Shown: positions 7,933 to 16,260, counted from the stretch's first letter. The stretch: 33,639 nucleotides of DNA from Verrucomicrobiota bacterium (GCA_963205275.1 CAUJIH010000021.1:1-33639); one strand, 5' to 3'. The notes: a model not told the origin generated them from the letters alone. Program-made: numbers and translations.

Positions 7933-9120
7933 TCACCCTCCCCAGCGGCGCAGGATGATCGACGTGAGCATTCGTAGCACCAGCAGGCTCGCACCGCTGA
8001 GCAAAAGACTTAGAATCAAAACAAACACCGCCTCGAAGACGATCAGGGCACGCAGTGTCGTCGTCGCGGCTCCGAGATGACCGAGATGACGGAACTCCTC
8101 ACGCCTCAGTCGGTACGAGAGTGTGAACACCAGAGCGCCCATCGCGAGCGTGCCCAATCCGATCACGATCAGCAGCCCCCTCACTAGCCCCTGAATCCGA
8201 AACACCGTTACGAACAAATCGTCCATCTCCGCCTCTGGGGAGATGAGCTGCGGCCCCTCGGAACTCGCGTAACGCCCCTTCAGTAGCGCCTGCGCCTTGG
8301 TATCGCGGGGAACGATAATCACGCTACTCACGGGAAAATCGCCCTGATCGCCATGAAAGTGAAAATCATCCACATTGTCTGGAGTGATTTCGTTGTATTC
8401 CACCACTGATGCATTGAGACGAATCGGAGCATCCGCTTTTTTCGACTCACTCGGCAGTTTCTCATCCTCGCCCAGAGTCGTCGCATCCGCATGACCGTGA
8501 CCGAGTCCCTCGATGATCCACGTCGTGCGCAGGTCGGTGAAAATCGCAGAATCGTCCGCAGTTCCCGTCGGTGCCAGAACTCCGACGACTTTCATTTTCA
8601 ACGGATAAACACCTGCGATATCGAACAAGGTCTCCGGGGTCGAAATGATCGCATCGCCGGGCGTGATTCCATTGTGCGCGGCCACGCTAGCACCGATCAC
8701 ACAGTCACCCAGCTCCACCAAGCCCTCACCTTTTTGAATCTGTAGCTTTCGAAAATCAAAGTAGTCGAGCGTGGTGCCCACGATCCGATACGCTCCCGCC
8801 GAATATCGCGCATAGAGAGGAATCGCTTCCGCTAGGCCACTCTCCTCCACCGCAGCCACCTCGCGATACCGCAGAGGAGCAATCTGGGGTTTGGCAAAAT
8901 ACAGTCCGTTAAAAACCAGCTCCAACGGACTCCCCGCCTGCCCGAGCAACAAGGGAGTTTCTCGGGCGCGAGAGCGCAATAGAGTCTCCGCCTGATGCAC
9001 GAACAGGGTCAGCCCGGCTGGCAAAAACCACACCAGAGAGAATGCGATCACCAGTAGACAGGTCTTTACCCGATTTCGCACGAGATAGCGTCGGCCCAGA
9101 TAAACAATTCCCCACGTCAT
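7933..9120 (-). CDS. ABC transporter permease (FtsX/MacB-like)
   Basis: A 395-aa inner membrane protein. One helix lies at about residues 22-42 (VKTCLLVIAFSLVWFLPAGLTLFV), then a large periplasmic MacB_PCD-like domain (about 50-310), then a helix at about 315-340 (GLLIVIGLGTLAMGALVFTL) and a long hydrophobic stretch at about 355-387. This resembles LolC/MacB permeases, which normally have four helices; the C-terminal end is short, so the last helix may be missing or fused into the long stretch. It starts 4 nt inside the end of the ATPase gene (ATGA overlap) and is the last gene of a three-gene operon. The substrate is unknown; lipoprotein, peptide or macrolide transport are all possible. Confidence 0.85.
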   Translation of the reverse strand: MTWGIVYLGRRYLVRNRVKTCLLVIAFSLVWFLPAGLTLFVHQAETLLRSRARETPLLLGQAGSPLELVFNGLYFAKPQIAPLRYREVAAVEESGLAEAIPLYARYSAGAYRIVGTTLDYFDFRKLQIQKGEGLVELGDCVIGASVAAHNGITPGDAIISTPETLFDIAGVYPLKMKVVGVLAPTGTADDSAIFTDLRTTWIIEGLGHGHADATTLGEDEKLPSESKKADAPIRLNASVVEYNEITPDNVDDFHFHGDQGDFPVSSVIIVPRDTKAQALLKGRYASSEGPQLISPEAEMDDLFVTVFRIQGLVRGLLIVIGLGTLAMGALVFTLSYRLRREEFRHLGHLGAATTTLRALIVFEAVFVLILSLLLSGASLLVLRMLTSIILRRWGG

Positions 9121-9785
9121 GCGCTCTTTCCCTCCACTAGATCACGGATATCGATCACTCGGTCAAACAAAGGCAGCAATTCCGACTCATGCGTAATCAC
9201 CACCGCCGTGGCCCCCAGTCTTCGAATCTCATCAAACAGGAGCGCGATCACCCTCTCCTGATTCGCTGTATCCAGATTTCCCGTTGGTTCGTCCGCGAGC
9301 AATAATTGCGGCTCTGCGATCAGAGCGCGACACAGGCACACCCGCTGCCGCTCGCCCTGAGACAACTGATCCGGATAGCTTTCGATCCGATTCCCCAGCC
9401 CCGAAGCTTCCGCTAGGAAATGCGCCCGATCCCGGACCGCTCTCCCCGGTCCCCTACCCTTTCTCAGCCAAAAGGGAAGCAACAGATTTTCTTCGACCGT
9501 CAGGTAATCCAGCAATTCGAAATTCTGTGGCGCCAACCCCATCCTCTGAAGCCGAAACTCCCTCCTCTCCTCCGTAGAGAGTTCCGTCAGCACCGTCCCC
9601 TCCACCGCAATCCGGCCAGAATCTGGCACTAGAATCCCCGACAGCAGATTGAGCAGAGTCGTTTTCCCGCATCCACTCGGCCCGATCAAGGCGACGGCCT
9701 CGCCCGAGGCAATCTCCAGATCTAGAACCTCCAGCGAAAATCGCCCATTCGGATAAGCGAATCGTATATCTACGAACTGAATCAT
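9117..9785 (-). CDS. ABC transporter ATP-binding protein (LolD/MacB-like)
   Basis: A 222-aa ATPase with all nucleotide-binding motifs: Walker A GPSGCGKT (35-42), Q-loop Gln87, signature LSQGERQ (141-147), Walker B LLLADE followed by PTGNLD (161-172), and switch His199 (VVITHES). The PTGNLD sequence after Walker B places it in the LolD/MacB/FtsE group, which works with FtsX-like permeases. It overlaps the upstream gene by 4 nt and the downstream permease gene by 4 nt, so the three are translated together. It sits on the cytoplasmic face of the membrane and powers the permease by ATP hydrolysis. Confidence 0.95.
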   Translation of the reverse strand: MIQFVDIRFAYPNGRFSLEVLDLEIASGEAVALIGPSGCGKTTLLNLLSGILVPDSGRIAVEGTVLTELSTEERREFRLQRMGLAPQNFELLDYLTVEENLLLPFWLRKGRGPGRAVRDRAHFLAEASGLGNRIESYPDQLSQGERQRVCLCRALIAEPQLLLADEPTGNLDTANQERVIALLFDEIRRLGATAVVITHESELLPLFDRVIDIRDLVEGKSA

Positions 9786-11032
9786 TTTTTCGTCGGAGTT
9801 GATCGTTCAGGTGCCTGCTTCTCTTCTTCCGGAATCTGAACTCGCACCATCCTCTGAATCCTCTCCTCATTCAGCAGATCGAGTTTTCCGATTTTCCACG
9901 AACGCTCCTCTGCGATCAGAGAAATCAGAGCCTCATAGCGATTCAGCCGAGTATGCGTATGGCCCCAGTGAGTCACCTCTCCCACAGTCGTCCATCGCGC
10001 TCGCACCCGGAACCCCTGATCGAGTGCCAGCGCATCAGCGGACGCATCCTGACACTCGCGCAGGTCGATTTCATATACCCGGACGCGAGGTCCTCCCTCG
10101 CTCTCCAGCTCCAGAGAGGATCGCACCTCCAGATATACTTTTTCTAGCAGTGGCCCAGAAATACTTTTCGCCAGAGTATCATAGATCGAAGACTCGTCGT
10201 GAAAGTCGAAGGCGTGGTAGGCATTGCGCAGCAGAGCATAGAGCAGCTTCTCCTTCGTCTCTCCGGCAGGCAGGAACACGCGATCCACATGATATCGGAG
10301 TCCGAACGTCGCCAGAGCCAAACCAACGGCAAAGAGCCAGGCCACCCACGCCCGAGTCTCCGTCTTTCGTCGCAAAATAATGCCCGAGGCAGATGCGATC
10401 ATCACTAGTCCGACGAACGCCAGCCAGCGTAAGGGACGGCTGGAATCTCGCTCAGCTTCAGGGACAGAAAGTAGAGATGGTGCCGTCGCCGCCTCTCCCT
10501 GAAAACGCCAGATCGTCTTCATCTCCTTCGGAGTCAGCACCCGAGCCGCTGGCTTGCCTCGACTGGAGATTTCCACGACTAGGCGCTCCTGCCTCGGCGC
10601 GAACCAAGTCCACTCCAAATCGAAGGAAGGCAACTCACTCGACGCCGTAGAAAGAGTGAGTCCGACGATGGCCTCATCAATGGGGATTTCCTCCCGATCA
10701 TCCAGCAGATAGCCCTTTTCGGCATCGAACCGAACAAAGCGGGCCGAGCGATCCGGAAATTCCAGCTTCTTTCCCTCACTCGTCAGACTCACCTTCGCTG
10801 CGAAGTCAGCCAAATACTGTCCGATCAACGTCTGCTGCTCCGCCGCCGTGAGTCCTCGTCCCCGCTTGCCCGCCCCATCGAATGCCTGAGGCCGAATCAG
10901 CGCCTCCACTCGGAGTTCGAAGGGCTCGACACTGATAAAACCTCGCACAGCATCTTCCTCTGCGCGCAAGGAAGCGATCAGGCAGAATACGAAGGGGAAA
11001 AAAAGGATGAACCAACGTGAGTGAGGAAGCAC
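9782..11032 (-). CDS. Hypothetical exported/membrane-anchored protein, first gene of ABC operon
   Basis: A 416-aa protein of no recognised family. Residues 1-24 (MLPHSRWFILFFPFVFCLIASLRAEE) form a signal peptide. Residues about 25-195 look like an extracytoplasmic beta-rich domain. Two membrane helices follow at about 201-220 (LRWLAFVGLVMIASASGIIL) and 230-247 (WVAWLFAVGLALATFGLRY). The remaining 165 residues form an alpha/beta domain with SIYDTLAKSISGPLLEKVYLEVR and GEVTHWGHTHTRLNRYEA. The C-terminal half thus probably lies on the same side as the N-terminal domain. It overlaps the ATPase gene by 4 nt, so it is very likely a dedicated partner of this transporter, for example a periplasmic adaptor or substrate-binding protein. 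Confidence 0.75.
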   Translation of the reverse strand: MLPHSRWFILFFPFVFCLIASLRAEEDAVRGFISVEPFELRVEALIRPQAFDGAGKRGRGLTAAEQQTLIGQYLADFAAKVSLTSEGKKLEFPDRSARFVRFDAEKGYLLDDREEIPIDEAIVGLTLSTASSELPSFDLEWTWFAPRQERLVVEISSRGKPAARVLTPKEMKTIWRFQGEAATAPSLLSVPEAERDSSRPLRWLAFVGLVMIASASGIILRRKTETRAWVAWLFAVGLALATFGLRYHVDRVFLPAGETKEKLLYALLRNAYHAFDFHDESSIYDTLAKSISGPLLEKVYLEVRSSLELESEGGPRVRVYEIDLRECQDASADALALDQGFRVRARWTTVGEVTHWGHTHTRLNRYEALISLIAEERSWKIGKLDLLNEERIQRMVRVQIPEEEKQAPERSTPTKK

Positions 11033-11153
11033 AGAGAATCAAACTCGCATCCAGTGACACGGTCAACTCTCGGATTCAGGCACTAGATCGGAGATCACGA
11101 GACCCTGACGATCCGATATTCCAACTCCCGCTTCGAGGCTCTCGAAAGGCACA

Positions 11154-11280
11154 CCTAAAATCGACGCAAAATATTCTTACCAATTTTTCTTGTTCAAATG
11201 AAGCGTTTCTATCTATTCTTCCATTCTGATTGCAGTTCTCCTTCACGCTCTCCCTCACTGATTTCACTCCACACCAGATG
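11154..11280 (+). repeat. cas3 upstream repeat (leader), copy 1
   Basis: First of three related upstream sequences (others at 12745 and 13700). All share a core AAATATT(C/T)TTACCAATTT and a following GTTCAAATGA, then a C/T-rich stretch with CCTCACTGATTTCA, ending at CACACCAGATGCCG, where ATG is the start codon of cas3. A possible promoter in each copy is TTGTTC (or CCGTTC), about 18 bp, then TATTCT (TACTCT in copy 2). Confidence 0.85.
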
Positions 11281-11757
11281 CCGCCATCCTTTGATCAACT
11301 ATTTCGTACTGCACTCGGCAGTGAAGCAGCCCCTTATGATTATCAGTGCCGACTCGCCTGCAGGGAGGAGGCCAGAGCTAACGCACCGGAAACGCTGCTC
11401 TCCGGCAGCGAATGCCATGCCCGCCTCATCAACATCCCCACCGGCCTAGGGAAAACCACTGCTGTGGTGCTGACTTGGGCGTGGAAGCGCCCCCAACCAT
11501 GGCAGCATCACGACACAGCTCATCGCGCTCTATCCTCAGATCCGGCAACCACCGGTTGCCGAATTGGAAAGGGACAATCGTATCGCGAAAACCTTCCGGC
11601 CCGCCGCATGGGGCGTGGCGAGGACGGCCACGAGAGCTACACCCGTGGCGTTCTGCGCTTGCTCGACCACTATGGTCCGTTCCGTCTCGCCTGCTTCGAA
11701 GCAATCTTCCGCGCGACGAATATCCGCGCCTCCATCAGAGCTAAATCAATCGCATGA
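11278..11757 (+). pseudogene. cas3 (cas3a type) remnant with large internal deletion
   Basis: A 159-codon open frame that starts like the intact Cas3 at 13817. MPPSFDQLFRTALGSEAAPY and the Walker A segment IPTGLGKTTAVV (about residues 55-66) correspond closely. After about residue 75 homology stops. It resumes near the end with LLDHYGPFRLACFEAIFRAT and then NIRAS, equal to the last 35 residues of intact Cas3 (LLEKFGPFRLAYLETLLRAADMRAS). Roughly 650-700 residues, covering helicase motifs II-VI and the HD nuclease, are missing. The joining segment (about 76-120) reads as unrelated sequence and may be partly frameshifted. The protein cannot be a working helicase-nuclease. It keeps its upstream leader and overlaps the next gene by ATGA, so it may still be translated. 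Confidence 0.85.
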
Positions 11758-12599
11758 CCATCATTCTATTCGAGGAGCAGAGGGTGCGCCGGGCTTGGAA
11801 CGAATCCGAGCAGAAATGGTATTTTTCCACGGACGATGTGGTTCAAATTCTCACCGATTCGGCCAACGTAAAAGACTACATCAAAAAACTGCGTAAACGC
11901 GACCCATCCCTGAACGCCTACTGGGGGACAAATTGTCCCCTGGTAGCCATGCCGGGAGCAGATGGTAAAATACGGCCCATCCGTGCCGCCACGGCGGAAG
12001 CATTGCTGCGCATCATCCAGTCCATCCCCTCTCCCAAAGCCGAGCCATTCAAACTCTGGCTGGCCCGCGTCGGCTATGAGCGACTGGAAGAAATCGAAAA
12101 TCCCGAACTCGCAGCGCAACGTATGCGCGAACTGTACCGACAGAAAGGCTATTCAGAAGCGTGGATCGAGAAGCGGGTTCGCGGCATCGCGGTGCGCGAC
12201 GAACTGACCGAGGAATGGAAGCAGCGTGGCGTCAAAGAGCAGAAGGAGTTCGCCATTCTCACCGCCGAAATCAGCAAGGCCACCTTCGGCATGACGCCCT
12301 CGGAATACAAGGATTTCAAAGCGCTCGCGAACCCCAAAGACAATCTTCGCGATCACATGACCGACTTAGAACTCATCTTCACCATGCTGGGCGAGGCGTC
12401 CACCACCGAAATCGCCCGCAAGAAAGACACGCAGGGATTCGCCCCCAATCAAGCAGCAGCCAAAGCGGGCGGCAGCATCGCTGGCAACGCCCGCCGTCAA
12501 TTAGAGGAGAAAAGTGGACGCAAGGTCTCCACCCCTGCCAACTTCAAAGCCCTGACGGAATCGAAAGTCCGACAACTTGGAAAGGGCAAAAGATCATGA
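11754..12599 (+). CDS. Bro-N domain protein (phage antirepressor-like), cargo gene
   Basis: A 281-aa protein that begins like Bro-N proteins (ILFEEQRVRRAWNESEQKWYFSTDDVVQIL, about residues 4-33), with the segment YIKKLRKRDPSLNAYWGTNC and a later IQSIPSPKAEPFKLWLARVG at about 90-108. The rest is a charged helical domain (ELTEEWKQRGVKEQKEFAILTAEISKATFGMTPSEYK) common to a bacterial Bro-N subgroup near DinD and prophage antirepressors. Bro-N is thought to bind DNA. The gene overlaps the cas3 remnant upstream (ATGA at 11754) and the csx17 head downstream (ATGA at 12596), so it sits exactly where cas3 would meet csx17. It appears intact. Its link to CRISPR function is unknown. Confidence 0.85.
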   Translation: MTIILFEEQRVRRAWNESEQKWYFSTDDVVQILTDSANVKDYIKKLRKRDPSLNAYWGTNCPLVAMPGADGKIRPIRAATAEALLRIIQSIPSPKAEPFKLWLARVGYERLEEIENPELAAQRMRELYRQKGYSEAWIEKRVRGIAVRDELTEEWKQRGVKEQKEFAILTAEISKATFGMTPSEYKDFKALANPKDNLRDHMTDLELIFTMLGEASTTEIARKKDTQGFAPNQAAAKAGGSIAGNARRQLEEKSGRKVSTPANFKALTESKVRQLGKGKRS

Positions 12600-12712
12600 G
12601 TGCTCCCCTCGAACTCCACGGCTGCCGCCACGACATCCTCGGCTACTACCTCAAGGCCATCGGCCTCTTCCGAGTGCTGGCCAGCCAAATCCTGTCCGAG
12701 GTGACGGCATGA
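12596..12712 (+). pseudogene. csx17 (cas8) head fragment, 38 codons
   Basis: The 38-residue frame begins MSAPLELHGCRHDILGYYLK and continues AIGLFRVLA, the same pattern as the start of intact Csx17 at 24856 (HQIALPGCSPTPLASYLKAL then GVFRLV). After residue 30 the similarity ends and a TGA follows at 12710. It is more diverged from the intact gene than the fragment at 16973, so it probably comes from another type I-G locus. It starts inside the stop of the Bro-N gene. Confidence 0.8.
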
Positions 12713-12744
12713 GCGTGTGGACAATCATGAACCCCACGGAACCT

Positions 12745-12862
12745 CGTTAAATTCAGCACAGGATATTTTTAGCGATTTTTTCTTGTTCAAATGAGAAGTC
12801 CTGATCTACTCTAATTTCGATTCCCCTCACTGATTTCACGCCACACCAGATGCCGCCGTCTG
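12745..12862 (+). repeat. cas3 upstream repeat (leader), copy 2
   Basis: Second copy of the sequence preceding cas3. It aligns with copy 3 from CGTTAAAT through ATGCCG. The homology extends further left: TGTGGACAATCATGA at 12716-12730 matches TGTGGCCAATCATGA at 13671-13685, with the same 14-bp gap to CGTTAAAT in both. After the start codon and about three codons the similarity to cas3 stops. Confidence 0.85.
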
Positions 12863-12879
12863 TCTCCCCGATCAAATCG

Positions 12880-12990
12880 AAAATGATCTTCACACCGACG
12901 ACGAAAAGCAGCCCCATACAAAAAGGAGCCGTGCCGCCACCGGGGGCGGCACGGAAATTGGAGCATGATTCCCTTTTGAATAATTCCGAA
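12880..12990 (-). pseudogene. possible DUF6498-like gene remnant
   Basis: On the minus strand the frame reads APFCMGLLFVVGVKIIFDLI, which resembles the last membrane helix of the DUF6498-like protein at 2280-2960 (LPFLILLILGKIILDLWITF). Only this helix is recognisable and neither end of the gene can be found. The match rests on one hydrophobic segment and could be chance. Confidence 0.25.
12929..12954. other. GC-rich hairpin, possible minus-strand terminator
   Basis: CCGTGCCGCC-ACCGGG-GGCGGCACGG forms a perfect 10-bp stem with a 6-base loop. Read on the minus strand it is followed by GCTCC and then TTTTTG, which could make it a rho-independent terminator for leftward transcription. On the plus strand no U-tract follows. 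It may equally be a remnant of coding sequence, because the minus strand is open across it. Confidence 0.4.
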
Positions 12991-13194
12991 GCGTTCTTCA
13001 AAGAGACCACACCTCAAACGGCGTGGAAAGGACGCTTGCTCCATAGCGAACAGAATCTGAACACTTCGACGGAATCTCTCAAATGACTGGATAATGTGCA
13101 AGTGACGTTTTGGAGAGAATACCAACAAACCGTCCATAAAAGCCTACTCACAAAACTCGAATCAGAATTACTTCTCTAACTCAGAAGATTTTTC

Positions 13195-13223
13195 TTGCGA
13201 TTTTATCACTCCCTGTTAATACT
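13195..13223 (+). promoter_or_regulatory. candidate promoter for truncated cas3
   Basis: TTGCGA (13195-13200) and AATACT (13218-13223) are 17 bp apart, in the AT-richest part of the gap and 62 bp before the ATG at 13285. The match is by eye only. Confidence 0.25.
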
Positions 13224-13284
13224 TCCGTAGCGTGAACTTAAAAATATAGAACTTTCAATCACATCTCCCTCTGGCCCTCGTCCC

Positions 13285-13758
13285 ATGGTAGCAAAAGAGT
13301 TTCAGGTCTTATTTCAAGCTCTCACGGAAACGCAGCCATTTCCTTGGCTAACGGAGATGTATGAGCGATTCGCTTCTGGAAAGTTTCCTGAAATCGTCGT
13401 TCTGCCCACAGGCTTGGGAAAAACCTCGATCAACGTAATCAGGCTGATCGCGTTGTTACAGCAGCCACACACCATTCCCCAGCGTCTCGTGTACATCGTC
13501 AACCGCCGCACAGTAGTCGATCAGACCACTGCCGAAGCGGAGCGACTTTGTAGAGTCCTCTCAGTTCCTGTTCTGTCCGAGTTGTGTTCAGTGCCTGCGT
13601 CCCTGTGCGCCTTGCCACTGCCATCACCAAACACGGCTCCTCCCGCCATTCGCACCCTGCGCGGCCAATATGTGGCCAATCATGAGAGGAACAAAATCCC
13701 GTTAAATCCAGTGCAAAATATTTTTACCAATTTGTCCCGTTCAAATGAGAAGCCCTGA
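13285..13758 (+). pseudogene. truncated cas3 of the GSU0051 (cas3b) lineage
   Basis: The first about 135 codons resemble the start of the 1146-aa Cas3 at 17226: FPWLTEMYERFASGKFPEIV, Walker A LPTGLGKTS (about residues 40-48), PQRLVYIVNRRTVVDQT (about 73-89) and IRTLRGQYVANHE (about 122-134). The last matches the LRGQ...REW step in cas3b. The coding sequence then breaks off, and the remaining codons (NKIPLNPVQNIFTNL) are the leader of the next cas3 read in frame. DEAH, motifs III-VI and the HD domain are absent, so it is not functional. It is not a copy of cas3a, whose equivalent segment is RRLVYCLPMRTLVEQT. Confidence 0.85.
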
Positions 13759-13826
13759 TCTATTCTGACTTCGATTACCCTCACCGCTTTCCCTCACCGA
13801 TTTCCATTCACACCAGATGCCGATGT
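13700..13826 (+). repeat. cas3 upstream repeat (leader), copy 3, precedes intact cas3a
   Basis: Third copy of the sequence at 11154 and 12745, here in front of the full-length cas3a. It has AAATATTTTTACCAATTTG, CCGTTCAAATGA and a candidate -10 TATTCT about 18 bp later. A 9-bp partial repetition within the copy (CCCTCACCGATTTCC after CCCTCACCGCTTTCC) separates it slightly from the others. Confidence 0.85.
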
Positions 13827-16258
13827 CCTTCGATCAACTATTCCGCACTGCACTCGGCAGTGAAGCAGCCCCTTATGATTATCAGTGCCGTCTCGCCTGC
13901 GGGGAGAAAGCGAGAGCTAACACACCGGAAACGCTGACCAACGGCAGCGAATGCCAATCCCGCCTCATCGACATCCCCACCGGCCTCGGAAAAACCGCTG
14001 CCGTCGTCCTTGCATGGGCGTGGAACCGCGTGGCGCATCCCGACACAGCTCATCGCGATGCCTGGCCCCGCCGCCTCGTCTATTGTCTCCCCATGCGCAC
14101 GCTCGTCGAGCAGACGCGAGACGAAATCCAGAAGTGGACCGATAATCTTCTGACATCGGCGGGTTCCGGCTCTTTGACTCTTTCAGCGGGAGCAATCAAG
14201 CAGTTGGAGTGGCTGAAAACCCACTCGCCAGTGATTCTCATGGGCGGCGAAGACCCTTGCGAATGGGACATATACCCTGAAAAAGAAGCCATCCTCATCG
14301 GCACCCAGGACATGCTTCTGTCCCGCGCCCTCAACCGTGGCTACGGCATGTCCCGCGCCCGCTGGCCCATGCACTTCGGGCTGCTGAACAATGATTGTCT
14401 GTGGGTGGTGGATGAGATGCAGCTCATGGGGCCGGGCTTGGCGACCACCGCGCAATTACAGGCATTCCGCTCAGAGACAACCCGTTCCCACACATGGTGG
14501 ATGAGTGCCACGCTTCAGACCTCATGGCTGAAAACACCGGATACCGCCGATTTCCTTGCTGGACTTTCCGCCCCTGTAACCACAGCCCCTCCCATCGGCA
14601 TCTCCAAGCCACTGACACTTGCCCCCGCCGCAGATGAAAAGGCCATCGCTGGAATCATCGCTGGCGCACCGCCATCCGGCGTTACTCTCGTTATTCTGAA
14701 TACCGTAAAACGCGCGCGTGCCGTCTATGATGCGCTCGCGAAAAACAAAACCTTTGCCGCAGCGGTGGATATCCACCTGGCACACTCACGCTTCCGCCCC
14801 ATTGAACGCGCATCGTGGCGTGCCCGGTTTTTAAGCCGCGATGCCTGCTCCTCAAAGCCCAGCGTGATCATTGCCACTCAGGTCGTGGAAGCCGGTGTCG
14901 ATATTTCCGCTGATACGCTTATCACCGAACTCGCCCCGTGGACATCTCTGGTTCAACGCTTTGGACGGGCTGCCCGTTATGGCGGCGAGGCTAAGGTGAT
15001 CGTCATTGATATTGTGGAAGAGAAGAAGGCACCACCCTATGATTATGAGGAACTTGAAGCCGCACGAACAGAACTCGGTCAATTGTCGGACGTTTCGATT
15101 GAGTCGCTCGTCGCCCATGAACAATCACTCTCTCCGGAGCGGCGTGCCGCCCTGTATCCCTATACGCCGGACTTCCTTCTTCTGCCTCACGAAGTGGAGG
15201 AACTCTTTGATACTGCTCCGGATTTGAGCGGCGCAGATCTCGATATTTCCCGCTACATCCGCTCAGGTTCGGAAACGGATTGCCAAATCGCATGGATTGC
15301 CGAAAAGCCATCACCGGACTATGCCCCGTCCAGGGATGAGCTGTGCTCCGCACCCATCGCAGATGCCAAACAGTTTGCCGAAAGCCGCAGGCATTCCGTG
15401 TGGCGGTGGGATTATCTGGATGGTGAATGGAAGCCCGTCAGCAAGGATGAGGTTTATCCCGGGATGATTCTGGTGGCCCTTGCAGCCACAGGTGGATATT
15501 CCGAAACCACAGGCTTCGATCCTTCCTCTAAAAAAGCAGTCCCCGTGGTGCCCCGGAGTGCGCCCTCGGTGGAGTCTCCCGATTCCAGGCAGGATTCCGA
15601 TGCGCTCTCGCTGGCTTCCGGGTTCCAAACCATCAAAGCGCACGGCGGGGAAGTCCGTGCGGAGTTGAAGCGGATCGGTCTGGAGCTTTCGCCCGTTCTC
15701 GAACACGCCGCATTGTGGCACGACCTCGGAAAGGCCCATCCGGCCTTCCAGTCGCTCATCAAAGACAATCCGGGGAATGACACGGCAAAAGCTCCGCAGG
15801 GGCACTGGCTGAAAATCTACAAAGTTTCCGATACCGACTTGCGTCCCGGATTTCGGCACGAACTGGCGTCCGCACTGGCATTGCTTATGCTGCGCGCTTC
15901 CCTGCCCGTGACCTTTGAGGATACCGATTTCGACCTGCTCCTCTACCTCGTCGCGGCACACCACGGAAAAGTTCGCGCCCGCCTGTCTCCCGCGCCTGCG
16001 GACCAGGAGCATCCCGTTGCCAAAACGGGCGAAGGAATGCCCATCCGCGGCGTGATGGACGGCGACATTGTCCCCGGCGCCTCCTTTGGCTTGCCGGATG
16101 CCACGCTCTCGCTCGATCCCGCCGCTATCGGCTTCTCCCCCCTAACCGGTGCCGCCTGGACAGAACGGGTGCTGGATCTGTTGGAGAAATTTGGCCCCTT
16201 CCGCCTCGCCTATCTCGAAACCCTTCTGCGCGCCGCAGACATGCGAGCCTCAAAATAG
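13817..16258 (+). CDS. cas3: Cas3 helicase-nuclease, type I-G (csx17-associated), cas3a
   Basis: An 813-aa Cas3, the enzyme that unwinds and cuts DNA after Cascade binds a target. The order is helicase first, HD nuclease last, as expected for type I-G and unlike most type I Cas3. The motifs are Walker A PTGLGKT (54-60), motif Ia PMRTLVEQT (92-100), motif II DEMQ instead of DEAH (199-202), motif III SAT (230-232), motif V ATQVVEAGVDIS (353-364), motif VI QRFGRAARYG (380-389), and HD residues LWHDLGKAH (634-641), GFRHELAS (678-685) and AAHHGKVR (713-720). Start at ATG 13817; a second ATG lies two codons later and no Shine-Dalgarno is clear. Two bases separate its TAG from the DUF1016 gene. Its leader is also present upstream of two broken copies. 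Confidence 0.93.
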   Translation: MPMSFDQLFRTALGSEAAPYDYQCRLACGEKARANTPETLTNGSECQSRLIDIPTGLGKTAAVVLAWAWNRVAHPDTAHRDAWPRRLVYCLPMRTLVEQTRDEIQKWTDNLLTSAGSGSLTLSAGAIKQLEWLKTHSPVILMGGEDPCEWDIYPEKEAILIGTQDMLLSRALNRGYGMSRARWPMHFGLLNNDCLWVVDEMQLMGPGLATTAQLQAFRSETTRSHTWWMSATLQTSWLKTPDTADFLAGLSAPVTTAPPIGISKPLTLAPAADEKAIAGIIAGAPPSGVTLVILNTVKRARAVYDALAKNKTFAAAVDIHLAHSRFRPIERASWRARFLSRDACSSKPSVIIATQVVEAGVDISADTLITELAPWTSLVQRFGRAARYGGEAKVIVIDIVEEKKAPPYDYEELEAARTELGQLSDVSIESLVAHEQSLSPERRAALYPYTPDFLLLPHEVEELFDTAPDLSGADLDISRYIRSGSETDCQIAWIAEKPSPDYAPSRDELCSAPIADAKQFAESRRHSVWRWDYLDGEWKPVSKDEVYPGMILVALAATGGYSETTGFDPSSKKAVPVVPRSAPSVESPDSRQDSDALSLASGFQTIKAHGGEVRAELKRIGLELSPVLEHAALWHDLGKAHPAFQSLIKDNPGNDTAKAPQGHWLKIYKVSDTDLRPGFRHELASALALLMLRASLPVTFEDTDFDLLLYLVAAHHGKVRARLSPAPADQEHPVAKTGEGMPIRGVMDGDIVPGASFGLPDATLSLDPAAIGFSPLTGAAWTERVLDLLEKFGPFRLAYLETLLRAADMRASK

Positions 16259-16260
16259 AA

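Larger units (their letters stand above)
12713..13284. other. 572-bp non-coding stretch of locus debris
   Basis: It holds a 13-codon mini-ORF (12709-12750, starting at ATGA), the second copy of the cas3 upstream sequence, the first few cas3 codons (ATG 12850, MPPSV) joined to unrelated sequence, a GC-rich hairpin at 12929-12954, and on the minus strand a stretch that may be the remains of a DUF6498-like gene. The part from 13087 to 13284 shows only an AT-richer region with a possible promoter for the truncated cas3 at 13285. I see no intact gene. Confidence 0.6.

Noticed and set aside
15311..16012. A 233-codon minus-strand frame opposite cas3a
   Set aside because: Antisense shadow of a high-GC gene; no domain, no promoter, and the plus strand carries the HD nuclease domain.
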